Source: Anaerobranca californiensis DSM 14826
Lineage (GTDB): Bacteria; Bacillota; Proteinivoracia; Proteinivoracales; Proteinivoracaceae
Length of the DNA: 64,000 nucleotides
Reading direction: 5' to 3'
Assembly (NCBI RefSeq): GCF_900142275.1
Contig: NZ_FRAI01000005.1
Location: 372,001-436,000 of the forward strand
Shown here: in pieces, positions 44,026-52,190 of the stretch
How positions within the stretch are numbered: the stretch's first letter is position 1
Layout: each line of letters opens with the position of its first letter
Notes under the pieces: model-generated
The model's database searches: none
What the model saw: only the letters and a program-made list of their open reading frames with translations
What the model was told of the DNA's origin: nothing
Made by a program: the position numbers and the translations under genes

Positions 44026-44778
44026 CTATATGGTGATAGCATGGTATCCCGATTCTTTAGTAGGCCTTTTACCGGTCCAAATATAAAAACATTCTATTCC
44101 TTGCAGAACCAACAATTCTAAACCACTTATATAGCGGGCAACTAAAAATTTAGGAAGTTTTTTATAGTTTGCATCAATTAATATATTGTTTTCTTTTCCC
44201 AGCATAAATGGCCCTAGCTCTACATCTAAAGGTAAGGTATTAACAACTATTCCATTACTTAAATTTAATTTTTGAAATTGGTCAAAGGTCATACATTTGG
44301 CAAATGGGTAATTTTTTATTATTTTATTACCATTTTCTAGATTTCTACAAACTATAATAACTTTCTTGTCTTTCAAGGCATATAGTGTAGTTTTAGCCAT
44401 ATTTCCGCTCCCTAAAATAAAATATTGATGGTAAAGGCCTGTTTCTAATTCCTTAAAGATGGCCATCATACCTAATACATCGGTATTATATCCAATCCAC
44501 TTATTTCCCTCTTTTTTCACTGTATTAACACTACCTATCTCTTTGGCCACATCATCAATTTCATCTATAAAGGGAATAATTTTATCTTTGAGTGGATATG
44601 TAATATTAAACCCTTTATAAGTTTCTTTTAAATATGAAATTTTATTTTTTAAATCTTCCTCCTTAATTTCTTCTCTACCATATTGGGCTGGAATGTTAAA
44701 TTGTCTAAACCAATAATTATGCATTTGTGGTGATAAACTGTGGTCTACAGGATTTCCTATAACACAATATTTATCCAT
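44026..44778 (-). CDS. aroE: Shikimate dehydrogenase
   Basis: 250 residues from the ATG at 44778, which suits the AGGTGG site; a GTG four codons earlier lies within that site. It begins MDKYCVIGNPVDHSLSPQMHN, has NITYPLKDKI with the catalytic lysine, GSVNTV, and GYNTDVLGM with the catalytic Asp. The NADP loop reads LGSGNMAKT rather than the usual GAGGAxxA, and the NRT-type NADP motif is replaced by CRNLEN, so it is a diverged but complete member. Confidence 0.86.
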   Translation of the reverse strand: MDKYCVIGNPVDHSLSPQMHNYWFRQFNIPAQYGREEIKEEDLKNKISYLKETYKGFNITYPLKDKIIPFIDEIDDVAKEIGSVNTVKKEGNKWIGYNTDVLGMMAIFKELETGLYHQYFILGSGNMAKTTLYALKDKKVIIVCRNLENGNKIIKNYPFAKCMTFDQFQKLNLSNGIVVNTLPLDVELGPFMLGKENNILIDANYKKLPKFLVARYISGLELLVLQGIECFYIWTGKRPTKESGYHAITI

Positions 44779-44839
44779 AGAGATTCCCACCTTTTTTTAA
44801 AATTATTAAAAAAATTATCTATATTATACAACTTTATAG

Positions 44840-44868
44840 CGAAAAAGAAAATCCCCATTAAATGGAGA
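44840..44868 (-). terminator. Possible terminator after the 76-residue protein gene
   Basis: On the minus strand TCTCCAT pairs with ATGGGGA (one G-T pair) around a three-base loop, followed by TTTTCTTTTT. It is short and weaker than others in the window. Confidence 0.55.
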
Positions 44869-44871
44869 CTT

Positions 44872-45102
44872 TTAAGCTTCAACTAATTCTTCTAATTGAT
44901 CCTCTTCCTTTACAGGAGGGTCTATAAAATATAGGTTGATTTGCAAATGGTTTCCTACCCGTTTCAAACCAATATCACCTAATTTTAATTTTTTAATTTC
45001 AGGTTGTTCTTTTCGCCCTTCTTGAACAGCTTCCTTTATCACCTGTAAAATATCAATATTATTCCAATCAACTTTTTTAAAAACTGTAACTATTTTTTCC
45101 AT
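44872..45102 (-). CDS. Small acidic protein of unknown function
   Basis: 76 residues, family not recognised. It reads MEKIVTVFKKVDWNN, has a LKLGDIGLKRVGNHLQINLYF strand-rich middle and an acidic tail with EEDQLEELVEA. No membrane segment or cysteine. An AGGAGG site upstream supports translation. It lies between yqeG and aroE, where B. subtilis has other genes, in the same direction. Confidence 0.6.
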   Translation of the reverse strand: MEKIVTVFKKVDWNNIDILQVIKEAVQEGRKEQPEIKKLKLGDIGLKRVGNHLQINLYFIDPPVKEEDQLEELVEA

Positions 45103-45163
45103 AAAATAAAAAAGACACCTCCTTTTATAATAGTCTATTCAAAGGGGTGTCAATTTATTCAAG

Positions 45164-45673
45164 CTATGATGGAATACGTCCTTTTTTTACTAAATACCTT
45201 AAAACTATTTTTTCACATTGTCTAACAATCCTCGTTCCTATAAATTCTTTGGGATTTATAGGTATTACTAGGATTGTGAATAGCCCAGTGCGGTTACCAC
45301 CGAGGACATCTGTAAAAATTTGGTCTCCTAAAACTGCAGTTTCTTCTTTTTTACTCCCTAATATTTCTAGTGCTTTTTTAAAGGGACTTCTCCTAGGTTT
45401 TTGGGCTTTTGAAATAAAAGGCAATCCAACTTGTTTTGCAAAATGGGCTACTCTATTTTCACTATTATTAGATACTATAGCTACTTTAAAACCATGATTT
45501 CTTAAATTATCAAACCATTTAACTAATTTGGCATCGGGGTTAGGATCATTCCAACCTACTAAGGTATTATCTAAATCTGTTATTATGGCATTAATTCCTT
45601 TCTTTTTCAGTTTATCAACATCTAATTCGTAGATAGTATTTAAGTATAGGTTTGGTGTTAATTTTTTAAAAAT
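45164..45673 (-). CDS. yqeG: YqeG family HAD phosphatase, probable AUU start
   Basis: A HAD IIIA phosphatase of about 169 residues with motif I TDLDNTLVGW, motif II IVSNN and motif III GDQIFTDVLGGN. The frame is open from a TTG at 45688, but that codon has no ribosome site upstream. GGAGGTG at about 45677-45685 is instead followed, 8 bases later, by ATT (45671-45673), and family members start right there (xFKKLTPNLYL against MFKKFLPCDHV in B. subtilis). I therefore place the start at the ATT. It belongs to a conserved yqeG-aroE neighbourhood. Confidence 0.87.
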   Translation of the reverse strand: MFKKLTPNLYLNTIYELDVDKLKKKGINAIITDLDNTLVGWNDPNPDAKLVKWFDNLRNHGFKVAIVSNNSENRVAHFAKQVGLPFISKAQKPRRSPFKKALEILGSKKEETAVLGDQIFTDVLGGNRTGLFTILVIPINPKEFIGTRIVRQCEKIVLRYLVKKGRIPS

Positions 45674-45719
45674 AGTTATCACCTCCAACTAGTTAAATTA
45701 TACCATAAATTTTTTTAAT

Positions 45720-46400
45720 TTAAAGCTTTTTAAATTCCTTCAATAATTTTCTAATGGCTTTTTTTTCTATTCGGGATACATAAGAGCGGGAGATTTTCAT
45801 CTGTCTAGCGATTTCCCTTTGGGTATAATAATTTCCATCTAATAAACCGTAACGCCTATCTATTACATATCTTTCCTTTGGAGTTAACTTACTTAAAAAC
45901 CTTTGCATTTTTTCTACATTCATATTTGTATTAATTTTTTCTGCGAAATCAATTTCTATTCCCAATATATCCATTAAAGTTAGTTCATTACCTTCTTGGT
46001 CGATACCTAAAGGTTCTTCTAATGACATATCATCTCTACTTTTTTTATTAGCCCTTATTTGCATCAATACTTCATTTTCAATACAGCGGGCGGCATAAGT
46101 AGCAAGTTTAATGCCTTTAGCTAAATCAAAGGTATCTATCCCTTTTATTAAACCAACAGTACCTATAGAAATCAAATCATCATTATCGATATTAGCATTA
46201 TCATATTTTTTAACAATATGGGCAACTAGCCTCAAATTATGTTCTATTAACTTTCTCCGGGCATCTTTGTCTCCTTTTATTGATCTTTCTAAATATTGCC
46301 TTTCCTCTTCCTCACTTAAAGGTTGTGGAAAAGAATTGTTTTTTACATAAGAAACTAGTAAAGCCAATTCTTTTAAAGCAAAAAATAAACTTAAGAACAT
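45720..46400 (-). CDS. sigK: Sporulation sigma factor K
   Basis: 226 residues, uninterrupted by any skin-type element. The N-terminal pro-sequence LFFALKELALLVSYVKNNSFPQPLSEEEE is characteristic of pro-sigma-K and would need proteolytic removal. Region 2 reads NLRLVAHIVKKYDN, DLISIGTVGLIKGIDTF, KLATYAARCIENEVLM. Region 4 has the TQREIARQMKISRSYVSRIEKKA helix-turn-helix. It directs late mother-cell transcription and marks the host as a spore former. Confidence 0.94.
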   Translation of the reverse strand: MFLSLFFALKELALLVSYVKNNSFPQPLSEEEERQYLERSIKGDKDARRKLIEHNLRLVAHIVKKYDNANIDNDDLISIGTVGLIKGIDTFDLAKGIKLATYAARCIENEVLMQIRANKKSRDDMSLEEPLGIDQEGNELTLMDILGIEIDFAEKINTNMNVEKMQRFLSKLTPKERYVIDRRYGLLDGNYYTQREIARQMKISRSYVSRIEKKAIRKLLKEFKKL

Positions 46401-46445
46401 CCCTTCGCCCCCTTAAAATAGTCTATATAATCTAAAAAGCAGTTA

Positions 46446-47945
46446 TTAATATATTATGTTAAGGGGAAAAGGATTGTTCCTAATTAAATTAAAAATTGTT
46501 TCTATAATTTTTTTACTGACTTCTATAGTCCCTTTACCATAACCTTCTTCAATAAAAATAGTTACTACGATTTTTGGGTTTTCTGCTGGAAAAAAACCAG
46601 TTAACCAACGGTTTTGATTGTCTGCAGTACCGGTCTTTACCCCTCCAAAGCCATTAAGGGCTGCGGCGGTGCCAAAAATTGCCGTTTTTCTCATCATCTC
46701 CTTTAAAATATCAACAGTTTTTTCATCGATAATTCTAGGACCTAGATCTTTGATATCTGGAACTTTATGGGGATTTTTACCTAAATAATAAACTACTTGA
46801 GGTGTTATTCTATAACCACCATTAGCGATTATAGCAGTTAGTTTTGCAATCTGGATCGGTGTTGCTTCTAGATCTCCTTGCCCTAATGCCAAAAGGGCAC
46901 TACCCTTTTTTCCTTTTACTGTTTCCCTTGCTGGCAATCGACCCCTTCCCTCATTGTAAAGGCCAATACCGGTTTTTTCTCCAAAGCCTAATTTTTGAGC
47001 AAATTCTAAAATTTCTTCTCCTCCAAACTCCAACACCAAATCGTAAAATACTTGGTTACAAGATAAAGCAAAACCTTCTTCAAAGGTTAACTGACCATGG
47101 GAATATTTACATAATCCTTTACATATAAATTGCCTTTTAGGGTCCACTCCCTGTTCTAAAGCATAAAGTCCTATAACCATTTTAAATACTGATGCCGGAT
47201 TGTAATTTCGGTGAATTTGAACCCCTTTATTTAAATGGCTGCCATCATCTAAATTTTGATAATTCATTATTGGTCTGCTAATCATAGCTAATACTTGACC
47301 ATTATAGGGATCCATGACTATAACTGCTCCCCGTTCAATTAATTTTTCTCCATCTATGACCTTCTCTAATCTTTCTTGTAAAACTGAACAAAGGGTAGTT
47401 ACTAAAGTATTTTCATTCTTTTTTCCACCCACTATCCTAGGCTGTGTATTATATAAAGGTCTGTTATTACTATCCACTACCATGATTACTTTCCCTTCCC
47501 TTCCAGCCAATTCTTTGTCGTATTGTCTTTCTAGTCCTGACAATCCCTGTAATCCCTGGATTTTATGGAAGGGAGCATAACCGACAATTCCAATTAAATG
47601 TTGGGCAATTTTAGTATTTCTGATACTTTTTTCAATAATTAAATAACTGTCATCTAGGATAAAATCCTCCTCTGACTTTTTTTCAATGGTTAAAATTGTT
47701 TCTTTATGGGGCTCATTAGTGTAAATTAAAACTTGCTCTTTTTCCCTATCTGTAAACTTAAGGAGATTTCTATCTACAATATCTCCCCTATTGCTATTAT
47801 AGATAAAAGTGTGAATCCTTTGATTAACACTTAAAAGGGCGTATTGCTGATGGAGAAAAATGACGTAATAGCTAATTTTTGAAAAAAGCAAAATTATTCC
47901 TAGTAAAAATCCTATAAATATTATTTTCAACCTAGTATAATTCAT
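46446..47945 (-). CDS. Class B penicillin-binding protein (PbpI-like)
   Basis: 499 residues with an N-terminal membrane anchor (IIFIGFLLGIILLFSKI), a dimerisation region and a transpeptidase domain. Active-site motifs are SVFK (Ser252, Lys255), SCN (295-297) and KTGT at about 433. The place next to udk and the conserved yrr block matches B. subtilis pbpI (yrrR), which is expressed in sporulation, but the protein is shorter. It has no PASTA domain. Its ribosome site is formed by the end of the upstream terminator. Confidence 0.88.
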   Translation of the reverse strand: MNYTRLKIIFIGFLLGIILLFSKISYYVIFLHQQYALLSVNQRIHTFIYNSNRGDIVDRNLLKFTDREKEQVLIYTNEPHKETILTIEKKSEEDFILDDSYLIIEKSIRNTKIAQHLIGIVGYAPFHKIQGLQGLSGLERQYDKELAGREGKVIMVVDSNNRPLYNTQPRIVGGKKNENTLVTTLCSVLQERLEKVIDGEKLIERGAVIVMDPYNGQVLAMISRPIMNYQNLDDGSHLNKGVQIHRNYNPASVFKMVIGLYALEQGVDPKRQFICKGLCKYSHGQLTFEEGFALSCNQVFYDLVLEFGGEEILEFAQKLGFGEKTGIGLYNEGRGRLPARETVKGKKGSALLALGQGDLEATPIQIAKLTAIIANGGYRITPQVVYYLGKNPHKVPDIKDLGPRIIDEKTVDILKEMMRKTAIFGTAAALNGFGGVKTGTADNQNRWLTGFFPAENPKIVVTIFIEEGYGKGTIEVSKKIIETIFNLIRNNPFPLNIIY

Positions 47946-47988
47946 AAAAAATCCCCCCTGTATTTATCTTTAACAAATACAAAGGGGG
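47946..47988 (-). terminator. Terminator after udk, overlapping the ribosome site of the penicillin-binding protein gene
   Basis: On the minus strand CCCCCTTTGTATTT pairs with AAATACAGGGGGG, followed by ATTTTTTATG, where ATG is the next start codon. The GGGGGG arm is also the only ribosome site for that gene. Confidence 0.82.
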
Positions 47989-47996
47989 TTATTCTT

Positions 47997-48617
47997 TTAA
48001 TTATTTAAAAGGGCCAAAACTTTAGTTACCAAAATATCGATGGCAACTAGATTTTCTCCTCCTTCAGGGACTATAATATCTGCATATTTTTTGGATGGTT
48101 CCACAAATTGTAAATGCATCGGTCTTACAGTGGAAAGATATTGTTCCACCACTGATTCGATGGTACGTCCTCTCTCTTTAATGTCCCGTAGTAATCTCCT
48201 GATTATTCTTACATCGGCATCGGTATCAACATATACCTTGATGTCAAGGAGATCTCTGATCCTTTTATCTTCTAAAATTAATATCCCTTCAAGGATTATA
48301 ATCTTTCTAGGTTCAACCCTAACCCTTTCCTTTTGTCTGGTATGGGTGACGAAGGAATAAACAGGTTTTTCTATTGCCTTGCCGTTTCTTAAATCCTTTA
48401 AATGTTGAATCAATAATTCTGTATCAAAGGCAAAGGGATGATCATAATTAGTTTTTAACCTTTCTTCAAATGAAATATGACTTTGATCTTTATAATATGC
48501 GTCATGTTCAATAACAGCTACATGTTCTTTATCAATACAATCAAAGATTTTTTGGGCTACGGTGGTTTTACCTGAGCCTGTACCCCCAGCTATCCCTATT
48601 ATCATCGGTCTCTCCAT
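47997..48617 (-). CDS. udk: Uridine kinase
   Basis: Phosphorylates uridine and cytidine in pyrimidine salvage. 206 residues with Walker [10 protein letters not shown] at residues 10-18, [30 protein letters not shown], and the LID segment [17 protein letters not shown]. Normal length. It sits directly after the U32 peptidase gene, as in B. subtilis. Confidence 0.96.
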   Translation of the reverse strand: MERPMIIGIAGGTGSGKTTVAQKIFDCIDKEHVAVIEHDAYYKDQSHISFEERLKTNYDHPFAFDTELLIQHLKDLRNGKAIEKPVYSFVTHTRQKERVRVEPRKIIILEGILILEDKRIRDLLDIKVYVDTDADVRIIRRLLRDIKERGRTIESVVEQYLSTVRPMHLQFVEPSKKYADIIVPEGGENLVAIDILVTKVLALLNN

Positions 48618-48618
48618 A

Positions 48619-49836
48619 TTATTTCTCCCTTCTAATTATAGCTAGTTCCTTTATATCTGTATCAAATACTGCTTTAATCCTTTGTTGGGGATGAGGGGCT
48701 TTATCAATTTCATTGCCATCCATATCCCACATTTTTAAAATTTTTCCTTCTTTAATTACACCACCAGGCATTAATATATCAAAACTTTGCTCTAAATTAA
48801 AGTTATTTCTTTGTTCAATAATAGCAGTTCTTCCATCTTCAAATACTTCTAAAACTAAAGCAACAAAATCCACATCTCTAATATAATGGGAACTTTCATA
48901 TGTCTGAGCATCTCCTCCAGCCTTTTCTTTATAAAAACCAGAAGTAAAATGACGATGACTTGATTTTGCTAATTCTTCCAACCATTTTGGATCAAATTGA
49001 TAATCTTTACCTTTATGGAATATTTCATCTAATACCTGACGATAAGTATTAACAACTGTAGCTACATAGTTAACACTTTTCATTCTACCTTCAATTTTAA
49101 AACTATCAATCCCTGCTTCCACTAGTTCATGAAGAAACTCAATAGTCCTTAAATCCTTAGAACTAAGAATATAACTTCCCCTGTAGTCTTCTTCTATAGG
49201 ATAAAATTCATTGGGACGCTTTTCTTCAACTAAATAATATTTCCAACGACATGGTTGGGCACAATCACCCCTGTTGGCATCTCTACCAGTTAAAAAATTA
49301 CTAATCAAGCACCTTCCTGAATAAGCCATACACATCGCACCATGGACAAAGGTTTCTATCTGAACATCTACTTTTTCTTTTATTTCTTTAATTTCCTTTA
49401 ATGAAAGCTCCCTTGCTAATACTATCCTAGAAACCCCTTGATCTTGCCAAAATTGGGCAGCCCTATAATTGGTTACACTTGCTTGGGTACTGAGGTGAAT
49501 GTCCAAGTCTGGAGCTTCCTCTTTAACTATTGATACCACTCCAGGATCAGAAACTATGACAGCATCAACACCTACTGCCCCTAACCAACGGACATATTCG
49601 GGGAGATTTTCCAAATCTTCATTATGGGCTAAAATATTTAAAGTTACGTAAACCTTTGCTCCATGGCTGTGGGCATAGTATAGACCTTCAAGTAACTCAG
49701 CTTCATTAAAGTTTGTAGCCTTTGCCCTAAGTCCATAATTTTTCCCTGCCAAATAAACGGCATCTGCCCCGTAGGCTATAGCCACTTTCAATTTTTCCAA
49801 ATCCCCTGCAGGAGCTAACAATTCAGGTTTTTTCAT
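48619..49836 (-). CDS. U32 family peptidase-like protein (TrhP/YrrO type)
   Basis: 405 residues from the ATG at 49836, which follows AGAGGTGTTAATA; an earlier GTG overlaps the ribosome site. [31 protein letters not shown], then [20 protein letters not shown] and [11 protein letters not shown] are U32 signatures with Fe-S-type cysteines. B. subtilis YrrO and E. coli TrhP hydroxylate U34 of tRNA using prephenate, and this is the likely role. Its usual neighbours yrrM (trmR) and yrrN are missing. Confidence 0.9.
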   Translation of the reverse strand: MKKPELLAPAGDLEKLKVAIAYGADAVYLAGKNYGLRAKATNFNEAELLEGLYYAHSHGAKVYVTLNILAHNEDLENLPEYVRWLGAVGVDAVIVSDPGVVSIVKEEAPDLDIHLSTQASVTNYRAAQFWQDQGVSRIVLARELSLKEIKEIKEKVDVQIETFVHGAMCMAYSGRCLISNFLTGRDANRGDCAQPCRWKYYLVEEKRPNEFYPIEEDYRGSYILSSKDLRTIEFLHELVEAGIDSFKIEGRMKSVNYVATVVNTYRQVLDEIFHKGKDYQFDPKWLEELAKSSHRHFTSGFYKEKAGGDAQTYESSHYIRDVDFVALVLEVFEDGRTAIIEQRNNFNLEQSFDILMPGGVIKEGKILKMWDMDGNEIDKAPHPQQRIKAVFDTDIKELAIIRREK

Positions 49837-49864
49837 TATTAACACCTCTTTTTTTACAATAAGA

Positions 49865-49886
49865 AACGTGGTTTTTAGGCCACGTT
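49865..49886 (-). terminator. Hairpin after mltG
   Basis: On the minus strand AACGTGG pairs with CCACGTT around an eight-base loop, followed by TCTTATTG. The T-run is poor, so termination may be partial before the U32 gene. Confidence 0.6.
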
Positions 49887-49887
49887 A

Positions 49888-50925
49888 CTAATTTCTATTA
49901 CTTTTCGCTATATTTGCTAAATGTTCTTCATAGGTTCTAGCAAAATAATGCTCTCCTGAACCGTCTTTTTTAGTAACAAAGTATAAATAATCGGTCTCTT
50001 GATAAAATAAAGTGCTTTGGATGGCATTTTTCCCTGGAGCACCTATGGGTCCTGGAGGTAATCCCGGGAATACATAGGTATTATAAGGATTAACGATTTT
50101 AGTGTCAGCAACTAATACCGGTTCCCTTTCTGTGAAATAAAAGACAGTGGCACAGGATTGCAAAGCCATGTTAATTCGCAACCGGTTATGGAAAACTCCC
50201 GCAATAAGAGGCCTTTCCTTATCCACCATTGCCTCCCTTTCAACAATAGAGGCCAATGTTACCACTTGGTGTACTGACATCCCCAACTCTTCAGCCCTTT
50301 TACGGTATTCTTCAGGAAAATTTCTAGCAAAATTCCTTAGCATCATATTAATTATTTCCCACTCACTACTATTTTCAAATACCTCATAAGTATCTGGGAA
50401 AAGGTAACCTTCTAATCTATAATCGACATTATCAGGGATTTGTTCAATAAACCAATAATCAAATTCTCCATTTTCGATTAAATCTAGGAATTTCTCTTTA
50501 TTTATTAATCCTTGGTTTTCTAAACGGGTTGCTATTTGCTGGATTTTCCATCCTTCTGGAATAGTAAACCTTATAGTTGGTTTTTCAAGTTTTCCTTCCA
50601 ATAAAATTTCCGTCAATTCTCTGTAAGATAAACCATCATTTAATTGATAAATCCCAGCTTGAAGCCTTGAACTATAATTATACCTCCGTAAATACAAGCG
50701 ATATAGAAAAGAATTTTTTATTACCCCTTGTTCCTGTAAAATTTCCGCAATAGCTGCTGGAGATGTTCCAACAGGTATGAGTATTTCAACAGAATTATCC
50801 CCTTTTCCAGGGGGCAAAGTGAGAATATAAAGGGTTAGCGAGAGGATTATTACTGAAACTAAAAAGACTGAAGCTGAAATAGTTAAGATTCTAAAGATTT
50901 TACTTTTATCCAGATTAAGGGTCAT
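49888..50925 (-). CDS. mltG: Endolytic murein transglycosylase MltG
   Basis: 345 residues with one N-terminal membrane segment (ASVFLVSVIILSLTLYIL), a LysM-like domain at about 45-110 (VEILIPVGTSPAAIAEIL) and a YceG catalytic domain. LASIVEREA carries the catalytic Glu; YNTYVFPGLPPGPIGAPG and FVTKKDGSGEHYFARTYEEH are highly conserved. It cuts nascent glycan strands at the membrane. Upstream are DUF1292 and ruvX genes. Confidence 0.95.
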   Translation of the reverse strand: MTLNLDKSKIFRILTISASVFLVSVIILSLTLYILTLPPGKGDNSVEILIPVGTSPAAIAEILQEQGVIKNSFLYRLYLRRYNYSSRLQAGIYQLNDGLSYRELTEILLEGKLEKPTIRFTIPEGWKIQQIATRLENQGLINKEKFLDLIENGEFDYWFIEQIPDNVDYRLEGYLFPDTYEVFENSSEWEIINMMLRNFARNFPEEYRKRAEELGMSVHQVVTLASIVEREAMVDKERPLIAGVFHNRLRINMALQSCATVFYFTEREPVLVADTKIVNPYNTYVFPGLPPGPIGAPGKNAIQSTLFYQETDYLYFVTKKDGSGEHYFARTYEEHLANIAKSNRN

Positions 50926-50947
50926 TGTCCTCCCCTCCCGGAATATT

Positions 50948-51238
50948 CTATTCTAAATCTTCATTCTCTTCCTCATATTCAATTATAGCATGGTAAGCAT
51001 CTTCTACTTCTTCAATTATTTGTGGATCCTCAACGGCTGTGAAATGTTCTTCACCATTTTCATCAACTGTTACTTCAAAAACATAAAGTTCAGCGTCATC
51101 ATCATCTAATTCATCTACTGCTAACAATAGGGCAAATTCCCTATCATCTTCAAATATTATCCTTTCATATTCTACAAATGAATGTTCATTACCATCTTCA
51201 TCAACTAAAACAATTTTTACCTCTTCTTCATTATACAT
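50948..51238 (-). CDS. DUF1292 domain protein (YrzB-like)
   Basis: 96 residues, very acidic (many Asp and Glu), with EVKIVLVDEDGNEHSFVEYE at the start and VTVDENGEEHFTAVEDPQ in the middle. These are the DUF1292 pattern. No catalytic motif is seen and the function is unknown. The gene order ireB-ruvX-DUF1292 is one of the most constant in Firmicutes. Confidence 0.9.
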   Translation of the reverse strand: MYNEEEVKIVLVDEDGNEHSFVEYERIIFEDDREFALLLAVDELDDDDAELYVFEVTVDENGEEHFTAVEDPQIIEEVEDAYHAIIEYEEENEDLE

Positions 51239-51252
51239 TTTACATTTCTCCT

Positions 51253-51666
51253 TTACATTTTATTTTTATCTAAATATGTTTGTAAAATTAACATAGCAGC
51301 CATTTTGTCAACTACTTTTTTTCTTTTATTTCTACTGATATCTGCACTAATAAGCTGACGTTGAATTTCAGCGGTAGTTAATCTTTCATCTTGTAATACT
51401 ATTTTTAAATCAGGAAACCGCTTTTTCAAAACTTCAGCAAATTCTTGACTGATAATTGCCCTAGGCCCTAAAGTATTATTCATATTTTTAGGAAGTCCTA
51501 TAACAATAGTAGAAACTTCATAATCTTTAATTATTTGAGCTAACTCCTCCAGCTCATCCTGCCCTTGTCTTTTGATAACTTTTAAACCTTGGGCAGTTAA
51601 TCCCAATAAATCAGAGACCGCAACACCAATGGTCTTTTCTCCTAAATCAAGTCCCATAGTTCTCAT
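51253..51666 (-). CDS. ruvX: Holliday junction resolvase-like RuvX/YqgF
   Basis: 137 residues with an RNase H-like fold. MRTMGLDLGEKTIGVAVSD holds the first Asp, VIGLPKNMNNTLGPRA the second motif, QDERLTTAEIQRQL the Glu, and KKVVDKMAAMLILQTYLD the last Asp. The family also acts in pre-16S rRNA 5' processing. It lies 14 bases upstream of the DUF1292 gene. Confidence 0.95.
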   Translation of the reverse strand: MRTMGLDLGEKTIGVAVSDLLGLTAQGLKVIKRQGQDELEELAQIIKDYEVSTIVIGLPKNMNNTLGPRAIISQEFAEVLKKRFPDLKIVLQDERLTTAEIQRQLISADISRNKRKKVVDKMAAMLILQTYLDKNKM

Positions 51667-51825
51667 GAAAGCACCTCAATAAAAACTTTAACTAACCATT
51701 ATAATTTTTCCCTAAAGTTATAGTGATATTATACAACATTTCTACAAAAAATACATACCTAATTGCTAAAATATTTTTTGGCAGCCCCCTTTACTATGAA
51801 AGACCTTTGAAGGGGGCTAATGTCT
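51667..51825. other. Spacer between ireB and ruvX with inverted repeat
   Basis: The spacer holds no gene. AGCCCCCTT (51783-51791) and AAGGGGGCT (51810-51818) form a stem just after the ireB stop on the minus strand, but no T-run follows directly (GCCAAAAAATATTTT). It is either a weak terminator or an mRNA-end structure. Confidence 0.6.
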
Positions 51826-52083
51826 TTACTTGATAACGACATCAATATAGTTTCTAACTAATTCTTCTAATATCTCATCTCTTTCAAGTTTCCTTATTTT
51901 AACCCTAGCATTATTATGACTTGTAATGTAAGCAGGGTCCCCAGACAAAAGATAACCTACTATCTGATTCATTGGATTATAACCCTTTTCTTGCAAGCTT
52001 TTATAGACATCGGCCAAAATCGTCTTAACATCTGCTACTTCTTTTTGCGCAGTAAACTTCATCGTATGTTGGGATTCAGTCAT
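51826..52083 (-). CDS. ireB: IreB family regulatory phosphoprotein
   Basis: 85 residues from the ATG at 52083, preceded by GGGGGG; the frame opens 7 codons earlier. It reads TESQHTMKF and then [50 protein letters not shown], the IreB pattern. In Enterococcus it is a substrate of the Ser/Thr kinase IreK and affects cephalosporin resistance; the threonine near the N-terminus is conserved. No kinase gene is in the window. Confidence 0.94.
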   Translation of the reverse strand: MTESQHTMKFTAQKEVADVKTILADVYKSLQEKGYNPMNQIVGYLLSGDPAYITSHNNARVKIRKLERDEILEELVRNYIDVVIK

Positions 52084-52126
52084 AATTCTTGCCCCCCTTT
52101 TCATTTATTTGTATTAATCCATATTC

Positions 52127-52158
52127 GACAAATTTAGAGAATTTCCTCTAAATTTGTC
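52127..52158. repeat. Perfect 13-base inverted repeat between alaS and ireB
   Basis: GACAAATTTAGAG and CTCTAAATTTGTC surround a six-base loop. On the minus strand no T-run follows, so it is not a simple terminator. It could be an RNA processing hairpin or a protein site. Confidence 0.7.
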
Positions 52159-52190
52159 TTATAACTAAATTTTTCCCAAATAAAAATGGG

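Noticed and set aside
45720-46400. Skin-type interruption in sigK
   Set aside because: The sigma K frame is continuous from pro-sequence to region 4.
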